Below are positions 43,308-52,745 of a stretch of 64,000 nucleotides of DNA, one piece after another. The stretch lies in the NCBI RefSeq assembly GCF_052116585.1, contig NZ_JBQKKT010000006.1:1-64000 (forward strand), in the 5' to 3' direction. The stretch is from Luteococcus sp052116585. Lineage in GTDB: Bacteria; Actinomycetota; Actinomycetes; Propionibacteriales; Propionibacteriaceae. How positions within the stretch are numbered: position 1 is the first letter of the stretch; each line of letters begins with the position of its first letter. The notes under the pieces were generated by a model. The model made no database searches. It had not been told where the DNA came from and saw only the letters and a list, made by a program, of their open reading frames with translations. A program made the translations under genes and the position numbers.

Positions 43308-44953
43308 ATGACCTTCCACGAGTCGGTGGTCTACCAGATCTACCCCAAGTCATTCAGGGACTCGAATGCCGACGGCATCGGCGACCTGCGAGGAATCATC
43401 GAGAAGGTTGACCACATCGCCTCACTGGGTGTTGACCTGGTCTGGCTCAACCCCTTCTACCCGTCTCCCCAACGGGACAACGGATATGACGTGAGCGACT
43501 ATTGCGCCGTCGATCCGGCGATGGGCACCATGGCGGACTTCGAGGAGCTTGTGGCCCGACTGGCCGAACACGGGATCGGCGTGATGCTGGACATGGTGCT
43601 GAACCACACCTCCACGGCCCACCCGTGGTTCCAGGCGGCCCTGGCCGGTGACCCGAAGTACCGGGACTACTACATCGTCCGACCCCCACGGCCCGACGGC
43701 GGTCTGCCCACCAGCTGGGGTTCGAAATTCGGCGGTCCGGCGTGGGCACCCTTCGGGGAGACCGGCGACTTCTACCTGCACCTGTTCGACGTCACGCAGG
43801 CGGACCTGGACTGGCGCAATCCCGACGTGCGCGACGAGATGGCCCACGTGGTGAACTTCTGGCGCGGCAAGGGCGTCAAGGCCTTCCGCTTCGACGTGAT
43901 CAACCTGATCGGAAAGGCAGCCGAGCTGCGCGACGGCACACCCGGCACCGACGGCCGCGACGCCTACACCGACGGCCCACAGGTGCACGACTACCTGCAG
44001 GAGCTGCGTCGCAACAGCTTCGGCCAGGACCCGGATTCGGTGACCGTCGGCGAGATGTCGTCGACCTCGATCGAGGCCTGCGTCGGCTATTCCAATCCGA
44101 CAACGGCGAGTTGGACATAGTCTTCAACTTCCACCACCTGAAGGTGGACTACGCCAACGGCCAGAAGTGGACCCTGGTGCCCCATGACCTGGCCGCCCTG
44201 AAGCGGATCCTCGACGAATGGGCCACCGGCATGCAGGAGGGCAATGGCTGGAATGCGCTCTTCTGGAACAACCATGACCAGCCGCGGGCGCTGGACCGGT
44301 TCGGCGACCCGCAGGACTTCCACGCACAGTCGGCGACGATGCTGGCCACCGTCATCCACCTGATGCGCGGCACCCCCTATGTGTACATGGGCGAAGAGAT
44401 CGGCATGACCGATCCCGAGTACCTGTTGATGAGCGACTACGTCGACGTGGAGGCCCACAACGCCTACGCCGAGCTGCTCGCCACCGGTGAGAGCGCCGAG
44501 CGTGCCTTCCAGATCGTCCATTCCAAGGCCCGTGACAATGCCCGTACCCCGATGCAGTGGGATGACAGCCCCAATGCGGGTTTCACCGACGGCATTCCGT
44601 GGCTGCGCCCCACCAACCAGGACCGGATCAATGTGGCCGCCGAGCAGGACTCGGGGCGCATCCTGGGCCACTACCGTCGCCTGATCCAGCTTCGCAAGAG
44701 CGAACCCCTGATCAGCGCGGGCCGCTACGAGTCCTTCGACTCCGGACACGAAGCCGTCTTCGGTTACCTGCGCACCTTGCAGGAGCGCAGGCTGCTGGTG
44801 CTGGGGAACTTCCGCGGCGAGCCGGCCGGCATCCAGATTCCCCCCGAATTCGCCGACGGCACCCTGTTGATCGGCAATCACGATGACGCAGTCGTCTCCC
44901 GCGAGATGATGCTGCGCCCCTATGAAGCTCTGGGCATCGTCGTGGAGCCCTGA
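43308..44953 (+). pseudogene. treC: trehalose-6-phosphate hydrolase, frameshifted
   Basis: GH13 phosphotrehalase of about 548 aa. Frame 1 has VVYQIYPKSFRDSNADGIGDLRGI, DMVLNHTS, FRFDVINLIG (nucleophile D196) and TVGEMSSTS (acid E249), matching TreC closely (also YTDGP); it stops at 44120 after a frameshift near 44096-44100. The second frame resumes with DNGELDIVFNFHHLKVDYANGQKWTL and NALFWNNHDQPR (transition-state D). Adding one G (AATCCGGAC for AATCCGAC) joins them as YSNPDNGEL. It precedes the PTS gene by 61 bp, so the two form a trehalose operon. GGAGG precedes ATG 43308. Confidence 0.9.
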
Positions 44954-45014
44954 GCACCCCACTGGCGCCTACTGTCCCGGGCGCCGCCACGAATCCCCAA
45001 GGGAGAGGAACCCC

Positions 45015-47198
45015 ATGACAACCGACGAGATCCCGCAGCTGCGGCCCGAAAGGCTCGTGGCACCGATGGCGGGCGAGGTGATCGACCTGGCCGACGTGCC
45101 CGATCCCGCCTTTGCCAGCAAGAAGATGGGCGACGGCTTCGCGGTGCGGCCCACCGGCAATGAGGTGGTGGCACCGGCCGACGGCACCGTCTTCATGTCT
45201 GCCAAGACCGGCCACGCGTTGGGCTTCCGCACCCCCGAGGGCCTCGAACTGCTGCTGCACCTGGGCATCGACACCGTCGAGCTGGAGGGCAAGCCCTTCG
45301 CCCTGACCGCGGCCAAGGGCCAGGAGGTGAAGGCCGGTGACTCGCTGGGCACCATGGACCTGGATGCCGTCGTCGCGGCGGGCAAGGACACCTCGGCGAT
45401 CTTCATCATCACCAACACCAAGAAGCGCCTCGACAGCCTCGAGGTGAGCTTCGGTCCTGCCGAGCTGGGCGCGCCGGTTGCCACGGCGCAGGTGAAGCCC
45501 GCCCCCGCCAAGAAGGCCGCGGGCTCGGCCGCTGGGGCCGCGGCTGCTGGTGGAGCCGCGACTGCTGGGGCCTCGACAGGCTCGGCCGCCGTGGATGGGG
45601 GCTCGGCCACCGCCGATGGGAAGCTCCCCGAGCCTGTCAACACCTCGGTCCCCGAGCCTGTCGCTGCATCGTCGACCCCCGAGCCTGTCGAGGGGTCCGG
45701 CCACGCCGCGCTCGACCGGGAAACCCTGGACGGCTATGACCTGTTGGCCTACGACATCATCGACAACGTCGGCGGTGCCGACAACATCCGCTCGGTGATC
45801 CACTGCATCACCCGCGTGCGCTTCTACCTCAAGGACCAGAAGCTCGCCAAGGACGAGGTGGTGGCCAACCTCGACGGCGTCATCGACGTCGCCAAGGCCG
45901 GCGGCCAGTACCAGGTGGTGATCGGCCCGGCCGTCGAGGAGGTCTTCGACGCGGTGGTCAAGCAGCTGCCCCAGGTGGACAGCGTCTCGGCCGACGTCGT
46001 CGAGAAGGAGAAGCCCACCACCGCCGTCGGTTGGTTGAAGTACGGCTTCAGCGAGTTGATCGGCGTCATCACCGGATCGATGATTCCGATCATCGGCCTG
46101 CTGGCCGCCAGCGGTATCCTCAAGGGAATTCTGGCGCTGCTGATGAACTTCGAGGTCATCACCGGCGAGAGCTCCACCTACATGGCGATCAATGCCATGA
46201 GTGACTCGGTCTTCTTCTTCCTGCCGATCTTCGTCGGGTTCACCGCCGCCAAACGGCTGGGTTCCGACCCGATCGTGGTGGCCATCATCGGCGGCGTGCT
46301 CACCTACCCGACCATCGTGGAGGCCGCCGGCAAGGAAGGCTCCACCAGTTTGCTGGGCATGAGCATGAATGCCGACTTCTTCGGCATCCCCTACCCGCTG
46401 GCCAGCTACTCCTACTCGATCTTCCCGATCATCGTCGCCGCGTGGTTGGCCTCCAAGGTGGAGCCCTTCTTGAAGAAGATCATCCCGATGACGCTGCGCA
46501 TGATCTTCGTGCCCTTCTTCGAGGTCTTCATCGTCTCCGCCGCGATCCTCTTGATCCTGGGCCCGATCGTCATGCTGATCTCCGGTGGCATTGCCGCCGC
46601 CATCCAGGGCGTCTACGACCTGAACCCGACCATCGCCGGCACCCTGATCGGCGGTCTGTACCAGTCGCTGGTGATCTTCGGCCTGCACTGGGCCGTGATT
46701 CCGTTGGTGGCCAGCGACATCGCCTCCTCGGGCCACTCCTACCTCAACGCCCTCATCTCGGCGACGATGGTGGCCCAGGGTGGTGCGGTGCTCGCGATCT
46801 TCGCCAAGACCAAGGTGGCCAAGATCAAGCAGCTGGCCGGTTCCGCGACGCTGGCTGCCTTCAGCGGCATCACCGAGCCCGCCATGTACGGCTTGAACCT
46901 GAAGTATGGCCGCGCCTTCATCACCGCTTCGATCGGCGGTGCCGTGGGTGGTCTGCTCACCGGTCTGTTCAACGTCAACATGTGGGGCTTCACCGGCTCG
47001 CTGATCGGGTTCACGTCGTTCATCAACCCGAAGGACGGCATCGACTCCAGCTTCTGGGGTTACCTGATCGCCTCCGCTGCCGCGCTGGTGGTCTCCTTCG
47101 TGCTGACCTACATGTTCGGCTTCTCCGACGCCGATCTGGATGGCGAGAAGGAGGTCAAGAAGGTGCGTTTGGGCTCGCGTGAGCCCAAGGGAACCTGA
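45015..47198 (+). CDS. trehalose/glucose-family PTS permease, EIIA-EIIB-EIIC
   Basis: A 727-aa fused PTS permease that imports and phosphorylates a sugar, by context trehalose. EIIA (about 1-150): LLLHLGIDTVEL with phosphohistidine H82. A linker of alanine and PEPV repeats (about 155-230) leads to EIIB: VIHCITRVRF with Cys264. EIIC (about 340-715) has ten or so hydrophobic segments and GITEPAMYGLNL. The A-B-C order differs from the B-C-A order of many glucose-family PTS proteins. ATG 45015 with GAGAGGA upstream. Linker bases form a repeat element (45571-45693). Confidence 0.92.
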   Translation: MTTDEIPQLRPERLVAPMAGEVIDLADVPDPAFASKKMGDGFAVRPTGNEVVAPADGTVFMSAKTGHALGFRTPEGLELLLHLGIDTVELEGKPFALTAAKGQEVKAGDSLGTMDLDAVVAAGKDTSAIFIITNTKKRLDSLEVSFGPAELGAPVATAQVKPAPAKKAAGSAAGAAAAGGAATAGASTGSAAVDGGSATADGKLPEPVNTSVPEPVAASSTPEPVEGSGHAALDRETLDGYDLLAYDIIDNVGGADNIRSVIHCITRVRFYLKDQKLAKDEVVANLDGVIDVAKAGGQYQVVIGPAVEEVFDAVVKQLPQVDSVSADVVEKEKPTTAVGWLKYGFSELIGVITGSMIPIIGLLAASGILKGILALLMNFEVITGESSTYMAINAMSDSVFFFLPIFVGFTAAKRLGSDPIVVAIIGGVLTYPTIVEAAGKEGSTSLLGMSMNADFFGIPYPLASYSYSIFPIIVAAWLASKVEPFLKKIIPMTLRMIFVPFFEVFIVSAAILLILGPIVMLISGGIAAAIQGVYDLNPTIAGTLIGGLYQSLVIFGLHWAVIPLVASDIASSGHSYLNALISATMVAQGGAVLAIFAKTKVAKIKQLAGSATLAAFSGITEPAMYGLNLKYGRAFITASIGGAVGGLLTGLFNVNMWGFTGSLIGFTSFINPKDGIDSSFWGYLIASAAALVVSFVLTYMFGFSDADLDGEKEVKKVRLGSREPKGT
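45571..45693 (+). repeat. inverted and direct repeats within the PTS linker
   Basis: CCTCGACAGGCTCGG at 45571-45585 is the inverse of CCGAGCCTGTCGAGG at 45679-45693; CCGAGCCTGTC also occurs at 45628 and 45652. The three direct copies encode the PEPV units. It resembles repetitive extragenic-type elements that have been captured in coding sequence. Confidence 0.75.
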
Positions 47199-47218
47199 TC
47201 CCTCGCCCCTTCGGTTCG

Positions 47219-47266
47219 AAGTGGGGAGGATTTCCACCGATGTCGGTGGGAATCCTCCCCACTTTT
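47219..47266 (+). terminator. rho-independent terminator of the trehalose operon
   Basis: A 20-bp stem AAGTGGGGAGGATTTCCACC / GGTGGGAATCCTCCCCACTT with a 6-nt loop and one G.T-type mismatch, followed by TTTT. Starts 21 bases past the PTS stop. Confidence 0.9.
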
Positions 47267-47381
47267 CGGTCCTGGCGCGGTGTTCGCTCCTGTGGCCCTT
47301 GGCGAATCGGTGATGCCCGCCCAGACGTTGCCCATCTGCGGCAGATAGCCTGCAGGCAGACGATCTGAGAGGTGGAGCCGC

Positions 47382-48026
47382 ATGTCGCAAACCCATGCAG
47401 TGGACGGAATCCTGTTCGACAACGACGGGGTGTTGGTGAATTCCATCCCGACCGCCATGCGCATCTGGCGTGAGTGGGCCAAGCAGCGCTCACTCGGAAT
47501 CGATCCCACCGTGGACTTTCCCCATGGAATGCCCGCCCGCGAGTACATCGCGACGCTCGTGCCGGAAGGCGAGGCGGACGAGGCCTACCGGGAGCTTGAT
47601 GAGACCGAGATTGCCCACGCCCACGAGGTGGACGCGATCCCAGGTGCGGCCGAACTCACCGCCAGCCTGCCCGCCGATCGCTGGGTGGTGGTCACCTCCG
47701 CAGGTCGAGACCTGGCGACGGCCCGGGTGCGCGCCGCCGGGCACGACCCCCAGCAGATGGTGTCCGTGGACGATGTGACCAATGGCAAGCCCCACCCAGA
47801 GCCCTACCTGCGTGGTGCCGAACTGCTGGGTCTGGAACCTTCCCGCGTGGCGGTCTTCGAGGACGCCTCTGCGGGCGTCCAGGCAGCGCGAGCCGCGGGC
47901 GTCGGCCTGGTGGTGGGCGTCGGCGACCAGCTGGATCCCTCCACCGTGGACGTCCTCGTGCCCGACCTCAGTTCGGTCAGGCGGCTGCCGTCGGACGAGG
48001 GAATCGTGTTGGAGTTCGACGTCTGA
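47382..48026 (+). CDS. HAD hydrolase, beta-phosphoglucomutase-like
   Basis: A 214-aa HAD protein. Motif I is LFDNDGVLVNS (nucleophile DND, D13-D15), motif II VVTSAGR, motif III region NGKPHPEPYL and the acidic EDASAG; a helical cap domain (residues 15-85) marks subfamily I. Likely a sugar phosphatase or phosphosugar mutase. GAGGTGGAG precedes ATG 47382. It follows the trehalose operon but has its own terminator-bounded unit. Confidence 0.88.
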   Translation: MSQTHAVDGILFDNDGVLVNSIPTAMRIWREWAKQRSLGIDPTVDFPHGMPAREYIATLVPEGEADEAYRELDETEIAHAHEVDAIPGAAELTASLPADRWVVVTSAGRDLATARVRAAGHDPQQMVSVDDVTNGKPHPEPYLRGAELLGLEPSRVAVFEDASAGVQAARAAGVGLVVGVGDQLDPSTVDVLVPDLSSVRRLPSDEGIVLEFDV

Positions 48027-48111
48027 GCTCCACCCTCTGGCATCGTTCCGCAGGGCACATAGCATCGAGTCAGACGCCGCAACCGCGCGGCGATGCGACG
48101 AGGAGGTCGGC

Positions 48112-49050
48112 ATGGCTCTGCAGGAAATCGAGTTCACGTCCAGCAATGGGCGGGACACCATCCAGGCGTGGGTGTACACCCCGGTGCGGGATCCGCGCGC
48201 GGTGGTGCAGCTGATCCACGGCTTGGGCGAGCACTCGCGGCGCTACCTGCGGCTGATCTCGGCGCTGGTCGACGAGGGTTTCATCGTGGTGGCCGACGAC
48301 CATGCCGGGCACGGCCGCACCGCCATGCGCGACGGGATCTGGGGCGATGCCGGCGAGGATGCCGCGCGCGTCGTGGTGGACGACGAGATGACGTTGCAGG
48401 CCAAGGTGCGTGAACTCTTCCCCCAGCTGCCCTATGTGGTCTTCGGCCACAGCTGGGGTTCGATGATTGCGCGTGTGATGGCCATCCGCCCCGAGGCGAA
48501 ATTGGACGGGTTGGCGCTGTGCGGGATTGCCACGCAGATGAAGGGCATCGAGCAGTCGATGGACCGGACGTGGTTGAAGGAGGTCGGGACCGGGCCGCAG
48601 GCCGCCGAGCCGGCCCCCGACGAGCTGGTGGGCCAGCTGTTCGACGGTTTCCTGGACCGCATCGAGGAGGGCTCGCCGCAGACGGCGTGGGTGGCGCGCG
48701 ACGAGGCCGTGGTCGCCGATCACGGACGCGACCCGTTCAACAACTTCGGCGCCCCGCTCAGCGCCCGCTTCCTCAAGGGCTTTGTCGACATCTACGACCA
48801 GGCCAATGCCGACGAGTTCTACACCTCCCTGCCGGCCGACCTCCCGGTGCTGATCCTGGCCGGCGACCAGGACCCCGTCGCCAACTTTGGCGAAGGCGCA
48901 TATCACGTGGCCAATCGCCTAGTGGCGACCGGCCACCAGGACGTGCGGACCCGCGTGTGGAGCGGCCTGCGCCACGAGGTGCACAACGAGCCCGAGAGCC
49001 GGGATGAGTTGGTCGCCGAGCTGGTTGGGTTCTTGTTCCAGCTGGGCTAA
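48112..49050 (+). CDS. alpha/beta hydrolase (monoglyceride-lipase-like)
   Basis: A 312-aa serine hydrolase of the Hydrolase_4 type. QLIHGLGEHSRRY is the oxyanion segment, VVFGHSWGSMIARV the nucleophile elbow with an intact serine (GHSWG), and the acid (AGDQDP) and histidine (GLRHEVHNEP) follow. AGGAGGT precedes ATG 48112. Its stop overlaps that of the convergent DUF6037-like gene. Confidence 0.88.
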   Translation: MALQEIEFTSSNGRDTIQAWVYTPVRDPRAVVQLIHGLGEHSRRYLRLISALVDEGFIVVADDHAGHGRTAMRDGIWGDAGEDAARVVVDDEMTLQAKVRELFPQLPYVVFGHSWGSMIARVMAIRPEAKLDGLALCGIATQMKGIEQSMDRTWLKEVGTGPQAAEPAPDELVGQLFDGFLDRIEEGSPQTAWVARDEAVVADHGRDPFNNFGAPLSARFLKGFVDIYDQANADEFYTSLPADLPVLILAGDQDPVANFGEGAYHVANRLVATGHQDVRTRVWSGLRHEVHNEPESRDELVAELVGFLFQLG

Positions 49051-49700
49051 CGAATGCCTTGGTTCTCCGACAGTCGAGCGAGAATTTCCTGATCTGTGCG
49101 CTCCTTGTGCGCATCCGACGAGTAGCAGAAGCTGAGGTTGTGCTCGTCCCGCAGGAGCTCGAACAGGGCCGGGCGCAGCAACTCCGTCTTCTGCGAGTTG
49201 AAGGACGACCGACGCCCCGGACTGCCGTCGCCGAGTGGTGGGTTGCGCCTCATGTGTGTGCAGAAGACCTTCGAAGGGTCCTCTCCGTCCGTGACATCGA
49301 GGCGGTGAACGAGTGCGCGTCGCTCCTCTGGGGCCAGACTCTTCGGAAGCCTATCCGGAACGTGGCGACCCAACGCCGTCGCGAACTGCTCGCGCAGGTC
49401 ACCAAGGTTTGGGACGTACGCAATCCCGAAGAAGCGGCGGAACTCGGTCAGGTCTGCGATGTCAATCATCAGTCCGCCTGAGTTGGCGGGCGCGGTCCAG
49501 CAGCGCGCCAGGTCATGCCGGTCGGCGAAGCACAGCTCGACCAAGGCGTACTGCGGCGCCGAGGATTGCGGAATGTAACGGTGTACGAACACGAAGTAGT
49601 CGTGCCGGGCATATGGAAAGGGGAAACAGGTGACTGCCCACCCTCGCTCCTGCATGGCGTCACGAAGCACCCGCAAGTTAACCAGCGAACCTGTCCTCAT
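49047..49700 (-). CDS. hypothetical protein, DUF6037-like
   Basis: A 217-aa protein starting MRTGSLVNLRVLRDAMQERGW. FPFPYARHDYFVFVHRYI and the C-terminal SFNSQKTELLRPALFELL resemble DUF6037, a family of unknown function; I cannot be sure of the assignment. ATG 49700 is preferred over the longer frame (49748) for its family-like start. It overlaps the hydrolase stop by 4 bases and lies just outside the att-bounded accessory region. Confidence 0.65.
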   Translation of the reverse strand: MRTGSLVNLRVLRDAMQERGWAVTCFPFPYARHDYFVFVHRYIPQSSAPQYALVELCFADRHDLARCWTAPANSGGLMIDIADLTEFRRFFGIAYVPNLGDLREQFATALGRHVPDRLPKSLAPEERRALVHRLDVTDGEDPSKVFCTHMRRNPPLGDGSPGRRSSFNSQKTELLRPALFELLRDEHNLSFCYSSDAHKERTDQEILARLSENQGIR

Positions 49701-49788
49701 GGCCCCATTCTGCCCGAGACCGGATGATGCAGCAGGAAAATCGAACAACTGGCTTCCCTAGGTGACCCCCGGCGGCAAGGAGACTCGA

Positions 49789-49831
49789 TGGAGCCGCCCA
49801 GGGGAGTCGAACCCCTGACCTACGCATTACG
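49789..49831 (-). other. att-like tRNA-Thr 3' fragment, left end
   Basis: 43 bases identical to the 3' part of the tRNA-Thr gene at 63597-63639, from the CCA end up to the anticodon. The rest of the tRNA is missing. Marks the outer boundary of the accessory region; the ISL3 inverted repeat begins at its very end. Confidence 0.93.
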
Positions 49832-51179
49832 GGCTCTTCGGACCTGAGGTGGGGCGGGTAGCTGGGGCCTGGTGGTGTGAGGGGTCGGGGTCTTCGGCAG
49901 GATCAGCAGCGACCAAACTCGCTGTTCCAAGAAGACCCCGACTGTGTGTGAGCCTACCGACTACTGCCCTCGTTGTGATGCCTTGATCGACCTGCCCGGT
50001 CTGCACGTGATCGCTGTCGAGCGCGACGTTGACAGGATCACCGTGGAGGTCGAGACCGCCCCGGGTGAGGGCTACTGCCCTGACTGCGGCGTGCTCGCAA
50101 TGTCTCATGGCCGCCGCAGTCGAGTATTGCACGATGTCCCTTTCGGCGATGCAGCCGTGGTGATTGTGTGGCGCACCCGCACGTGGCGCTGCCGCGAAGC
50201 CCTGTGTGGCAAGGGCTGCTTCACCGAACAAGACCCTGGCATCTGCGTACCGCGGGCGGTGTTGACCCGCCGCGCCGTCCGATGGGCCGTGGGGCAGCTG
50301 CGCCGAGAACACGCCTCAGTGCTCGGACTCGCGCGCCATCTCAGAGTCGACTGGAAGACCATCTGGCGTGCGATCAAACCCGTCCTGGAGGTGGCCGATG
50401 CTGACCCGGCCCGGTTCGACGGCGTCACCACCTCGGGGTGGATGAGCACGTCTGGCACCACAAGAACCCGAAGACTCGTGGACCGAAGATGCTCACCGGC
50501 ATGGTCGACTTCACCCCCAGCGACGACGGCACTGCCCGGACTCGGCTGCTCGACCTGGTGCCGGGACGTTCCGGGACGATGTATGCCGACTGGCTCCACG
50601 CCCGCGGCACAGACTGGCTCGACCACATCGAGGTCGCTGCGCTGGATCCCTTCCGTGGTTACAAGAACGCGATCGACGACCACCTCGACGACGCCACCGC
50701 CGTGTTGGACGCCTTCCACGTCGTCAAGCTCGCCACGAAGGCCGTTGACGAGGTCCGCCGCCGGGTCCAGCAGGCCACCCTCGGTCACCGGGGCCGCAAA
50801 GGCGACCCACTGTTCGGTATCCAGACCATCCTGCGCTGCTCGGCCGACAACCTGTCCGACAAGCAGAAACACCGCCTCGCCACAGCGATCGAGGCCCACG
50901 AGGCCCATGAGGAAGTGTTCATCGCCTGGCAAGCAGCGCAACGCCTCCGGGCCGTCTACCACGCCGAGTCCGCGGCTGCTGGTCGGGCCGCCGCCCAGCA
51001 GTTGCTGGACGCGTTGCCGACCTGCCCGATCCCGGAGATCGCACGCCTGGGTCGCACCCTCAAACAATGGCGCGACGCGTTCCTGGCCTACTTCGACACC
51101 GGCGGAGCATCCAACGGCCCCACCGAAGCGATCTGTGAGTCTGGGGGTGGCTGGTCTGGGATCGGCTGGTCAGGATGGT

Positions 51180-51350
51180 GTTGGTCGTGCTGACGCGGAT
51201 GTGACCCTCGAAGCTATTGGCCCATCGCGGTGGTGCCTTTCCGTTGAATTGTCCATCCCGTCGGCGCGGCCAGCATCGTCCGGCCCACCTCGATGACCTA
51301 ATCAGGAGACTGTCCAACGTAACGGTTGTGACCCATCACAGATGTGTCTC
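51180..51350 (+). ncRNA. predicted IS110 bridge RNA
   Basis: Four guide segments fit the known bridge-RNA logic. Left target guide CGAAGC (51209-51214) equals the top strand left of the insertion (CCGAAGCGATC). Right target guide CCGTTGA (51241-51247) pairs with TCAACGG right of it. Left donor guide AGGAGA (51304-51309) equals the right IS end (AGGAGATTC). Right donor guide TCACAGA (51336-51342) pairs with TCTGTGA at the left IS end. Guides in each pair start 32 bases apart. RNA boundaries are approximate. Confidence 0.78.
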
Positions 51351-51430
51351 GACGTGACCTCTTCCCGAACGATGCCGGCCGCGGGCGACCACCGCCCGCC
51401 CATTCACGATCCAGGAGGCCACCGATCACC

Positions 51431-52507
51431 ATGACCATCGTCGCTCACCATCACCCGTTCGTCATTGGCGTGGACACCCACGCCCGCACCCACGCGCTGG
51501 CGATCCTTGCCTGTCCCACCGCCGAAGTCGTCGACCAAGCACAATTCCCGACCACCACCGCCGGCCTGCGACGAGCGTTGGCCTGGGTCGGTCGTCGCAC
51601 CGCTGGAGACCTCGATGTCCTGTGGGTCATTGAGGGCACTGGGACCTATGGGGCACGACTGGCGCACGCCGCCACCGAAACCGGCTACACCGTGGTCGAG
51701 GCGCCCCGCATGAACTCCCGCAACAACCGCGGCCTTGGCAAGTCCGACCCGCTCGACGCCCAACGCATCGCCGCTGCAGCGTTGCCGCTGGATCATCTCA
51801 AGCTACGCATGCCACGAGCCGACGACGGCGTCAGAGCTGCGATCAAGGTGCTACTGACCTCCCGCGACCACATGAGTACCGAACGCACCGCCACCATCAA
51901 CGCCCTGACCGCGCTGCTTCGCATCGTCGATCTGGGCATCGACGCGCGACGACCCCTCAACCACAGCCAGATCACTACCGCATCCGGATGGCGACCCCGC
52001 AGCGAAGACCTCGCCACTGCAACCGCCCGCGGTGAAGCCACACGCCTGGCGAGACGGATCATAGACCTCGACCACGACCTTGCCACCGCGAGCAGACGCA
52101 TCCTCGAACTCCTGCGCATGAGCCCTGCCTCCGTGCTGCTCGAGGAACCAGGGATCGGGCCCATCACCGCGGCCGTCGCATTCACAGCGTGGTCGCATCC
52201 CGGACGGGTCCGCTCCGAAGCCGCCTTCGCCAGTCTCGCCGGGACAAGCCCGATCCCAGCATCCTCCGGCAACACACAACGTCACCGCATCAACCCCGGC
52301 GGGGATCGCCGTCTCAACCAAGCACTCCACATGGCAACAGTCACACGCATGCGCATGGATCCCCGCACCCGCGCCTACGTCGCACGCCGCAGCGCCGAAG
52401 GACGAACACCCCGAGAGATCCGCCGCTGTCTCAAGCGCTACCTCGCTCGAAACATCTACCGAAAACTCAACACGGCCGCAGCCAACTGCACCCCGAGCCC
52501 TGCTTGA
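51431..52507 (+). CDS. IS110-family transposase (DEDD)
   Basis: A 358-aa bridge-RNA-guided recombinase. The N-terminal RuvC-like DEDD domain shows VIGVDTHARTHALAI, VIEGTGTYG and LGKSDPLDAQRIAAAAL; the C-terminal Tnp domain has EEPGIGPITAAVAFTAW and the serine-containing SLAGTSPIPASSG. Looks complete. ATG 51431 chosen over the longer frame because the upstream part lies in the predicted bridge RNA. Confidence 0.93.
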   Translation: MTIVAHHHPFVIGVDTHARTHALAILACPTAEVVDQAQFPTTTAGLRRALAWVGRRTAGDLDVLWVIEGTGTYGARLAHAATETGYTVVEAPRMNSRNNRGLGKSDPLDAQRIAAAALPLDHLKLRMPRADDGVRAAIKVLLTSRDHMSTERTATINALTALLRIVDLGIDARRPLNHSQITTASGWRPRSEDLATATARGEATRLARRIIDLDHDLATASRRILELLRMSPASVLLEEPGIGPITAAVAFTAWSHPGRVRSEAAFASLAGTSPIPASSGNTQRHRINPGGDRRLNQALHMATVTRMRMDPRTRAYVARRSAEGRTPREIRRCLKRYLARNIYRKLNTAAANCTPSPA

Positions 52508-52745
52508 CAGACATAGGAGATTCAACGGGCTCATCGAACTCCACCGCCGCATCGCCAGAGGCTTCCGCAATCGCGACAACTACCGACTACGCTGCCTACT
52601 CATCGCCGGAGGCCTGGACACCTGACCCCACCTCAAGTCCGAAGAGCCACTCATGGTGTGCTCCTTCGAGAGATGACTCTGTTCGGTCTCTCCCCCGGCA
52701 CACGCGGGCGTGTGCTGTGCACTTGTCCTTCAAACGTCTAGCTGC

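Larger units (their letters stand above)
51132..52523 (+). mobile_element. IS110-family insertion sequence
   Basis: About 1.39 kb inserted in ISL3. Both ends carry the dinucleotide TC (51132-51133 and 52522-52523), and removing one copy plus the element restores GAAGCGATCAACGGGCTC, an uninterrupted ISL3 reading frame. No terminal inverted repeats, as usual in IS110. About 300 bp of non-coding left end precede the transposase, and only about 15 bp follow it, the layout of the IS110 group with a 5' bridge RNA. Confidence 0.92.
49944..52625 (+). pseudogene. ISL3 transposase, broken by a frameshift and by IS110
   Basis: The transposase is in three pieces. The first (GTG 49944 to about 50430) has zinc-finger cysteines CPRCD, CPDCG and CREALCGKGCF and the HTH. 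A missing C near 50430 (ACCACCTCG for ACCACCCTCG) breaks the frame at DGVTT; the second piece starts LGVDEHVWHHK and has the DDE-type LDPFRGYKNAI, LDAFHVVKLA and ASNGPTEAI. IS110 enters after GAAGCGATC (51133). The third piece (52524-52625) reads NGLIELHRRIARGFRNRDNY to GGLDT. Not functional as it stands. Confidence 0.92.
49832..52648 (+). mobile_element. ISL3-family insertion sequence, interrupted
   Basis: Terminal inverted repeats GGCTCTTCGGACCTGAGGTG(GGG) at 49832-49854 and its complement at 52626-52648 differ at one base. Without the IS110 insert the element is about 1.43 kb, normal for ISL3. The flanking 8-mers differ (GCATTACG and ACTCATGG), so no target duplication remains. Confidence 0.92.
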
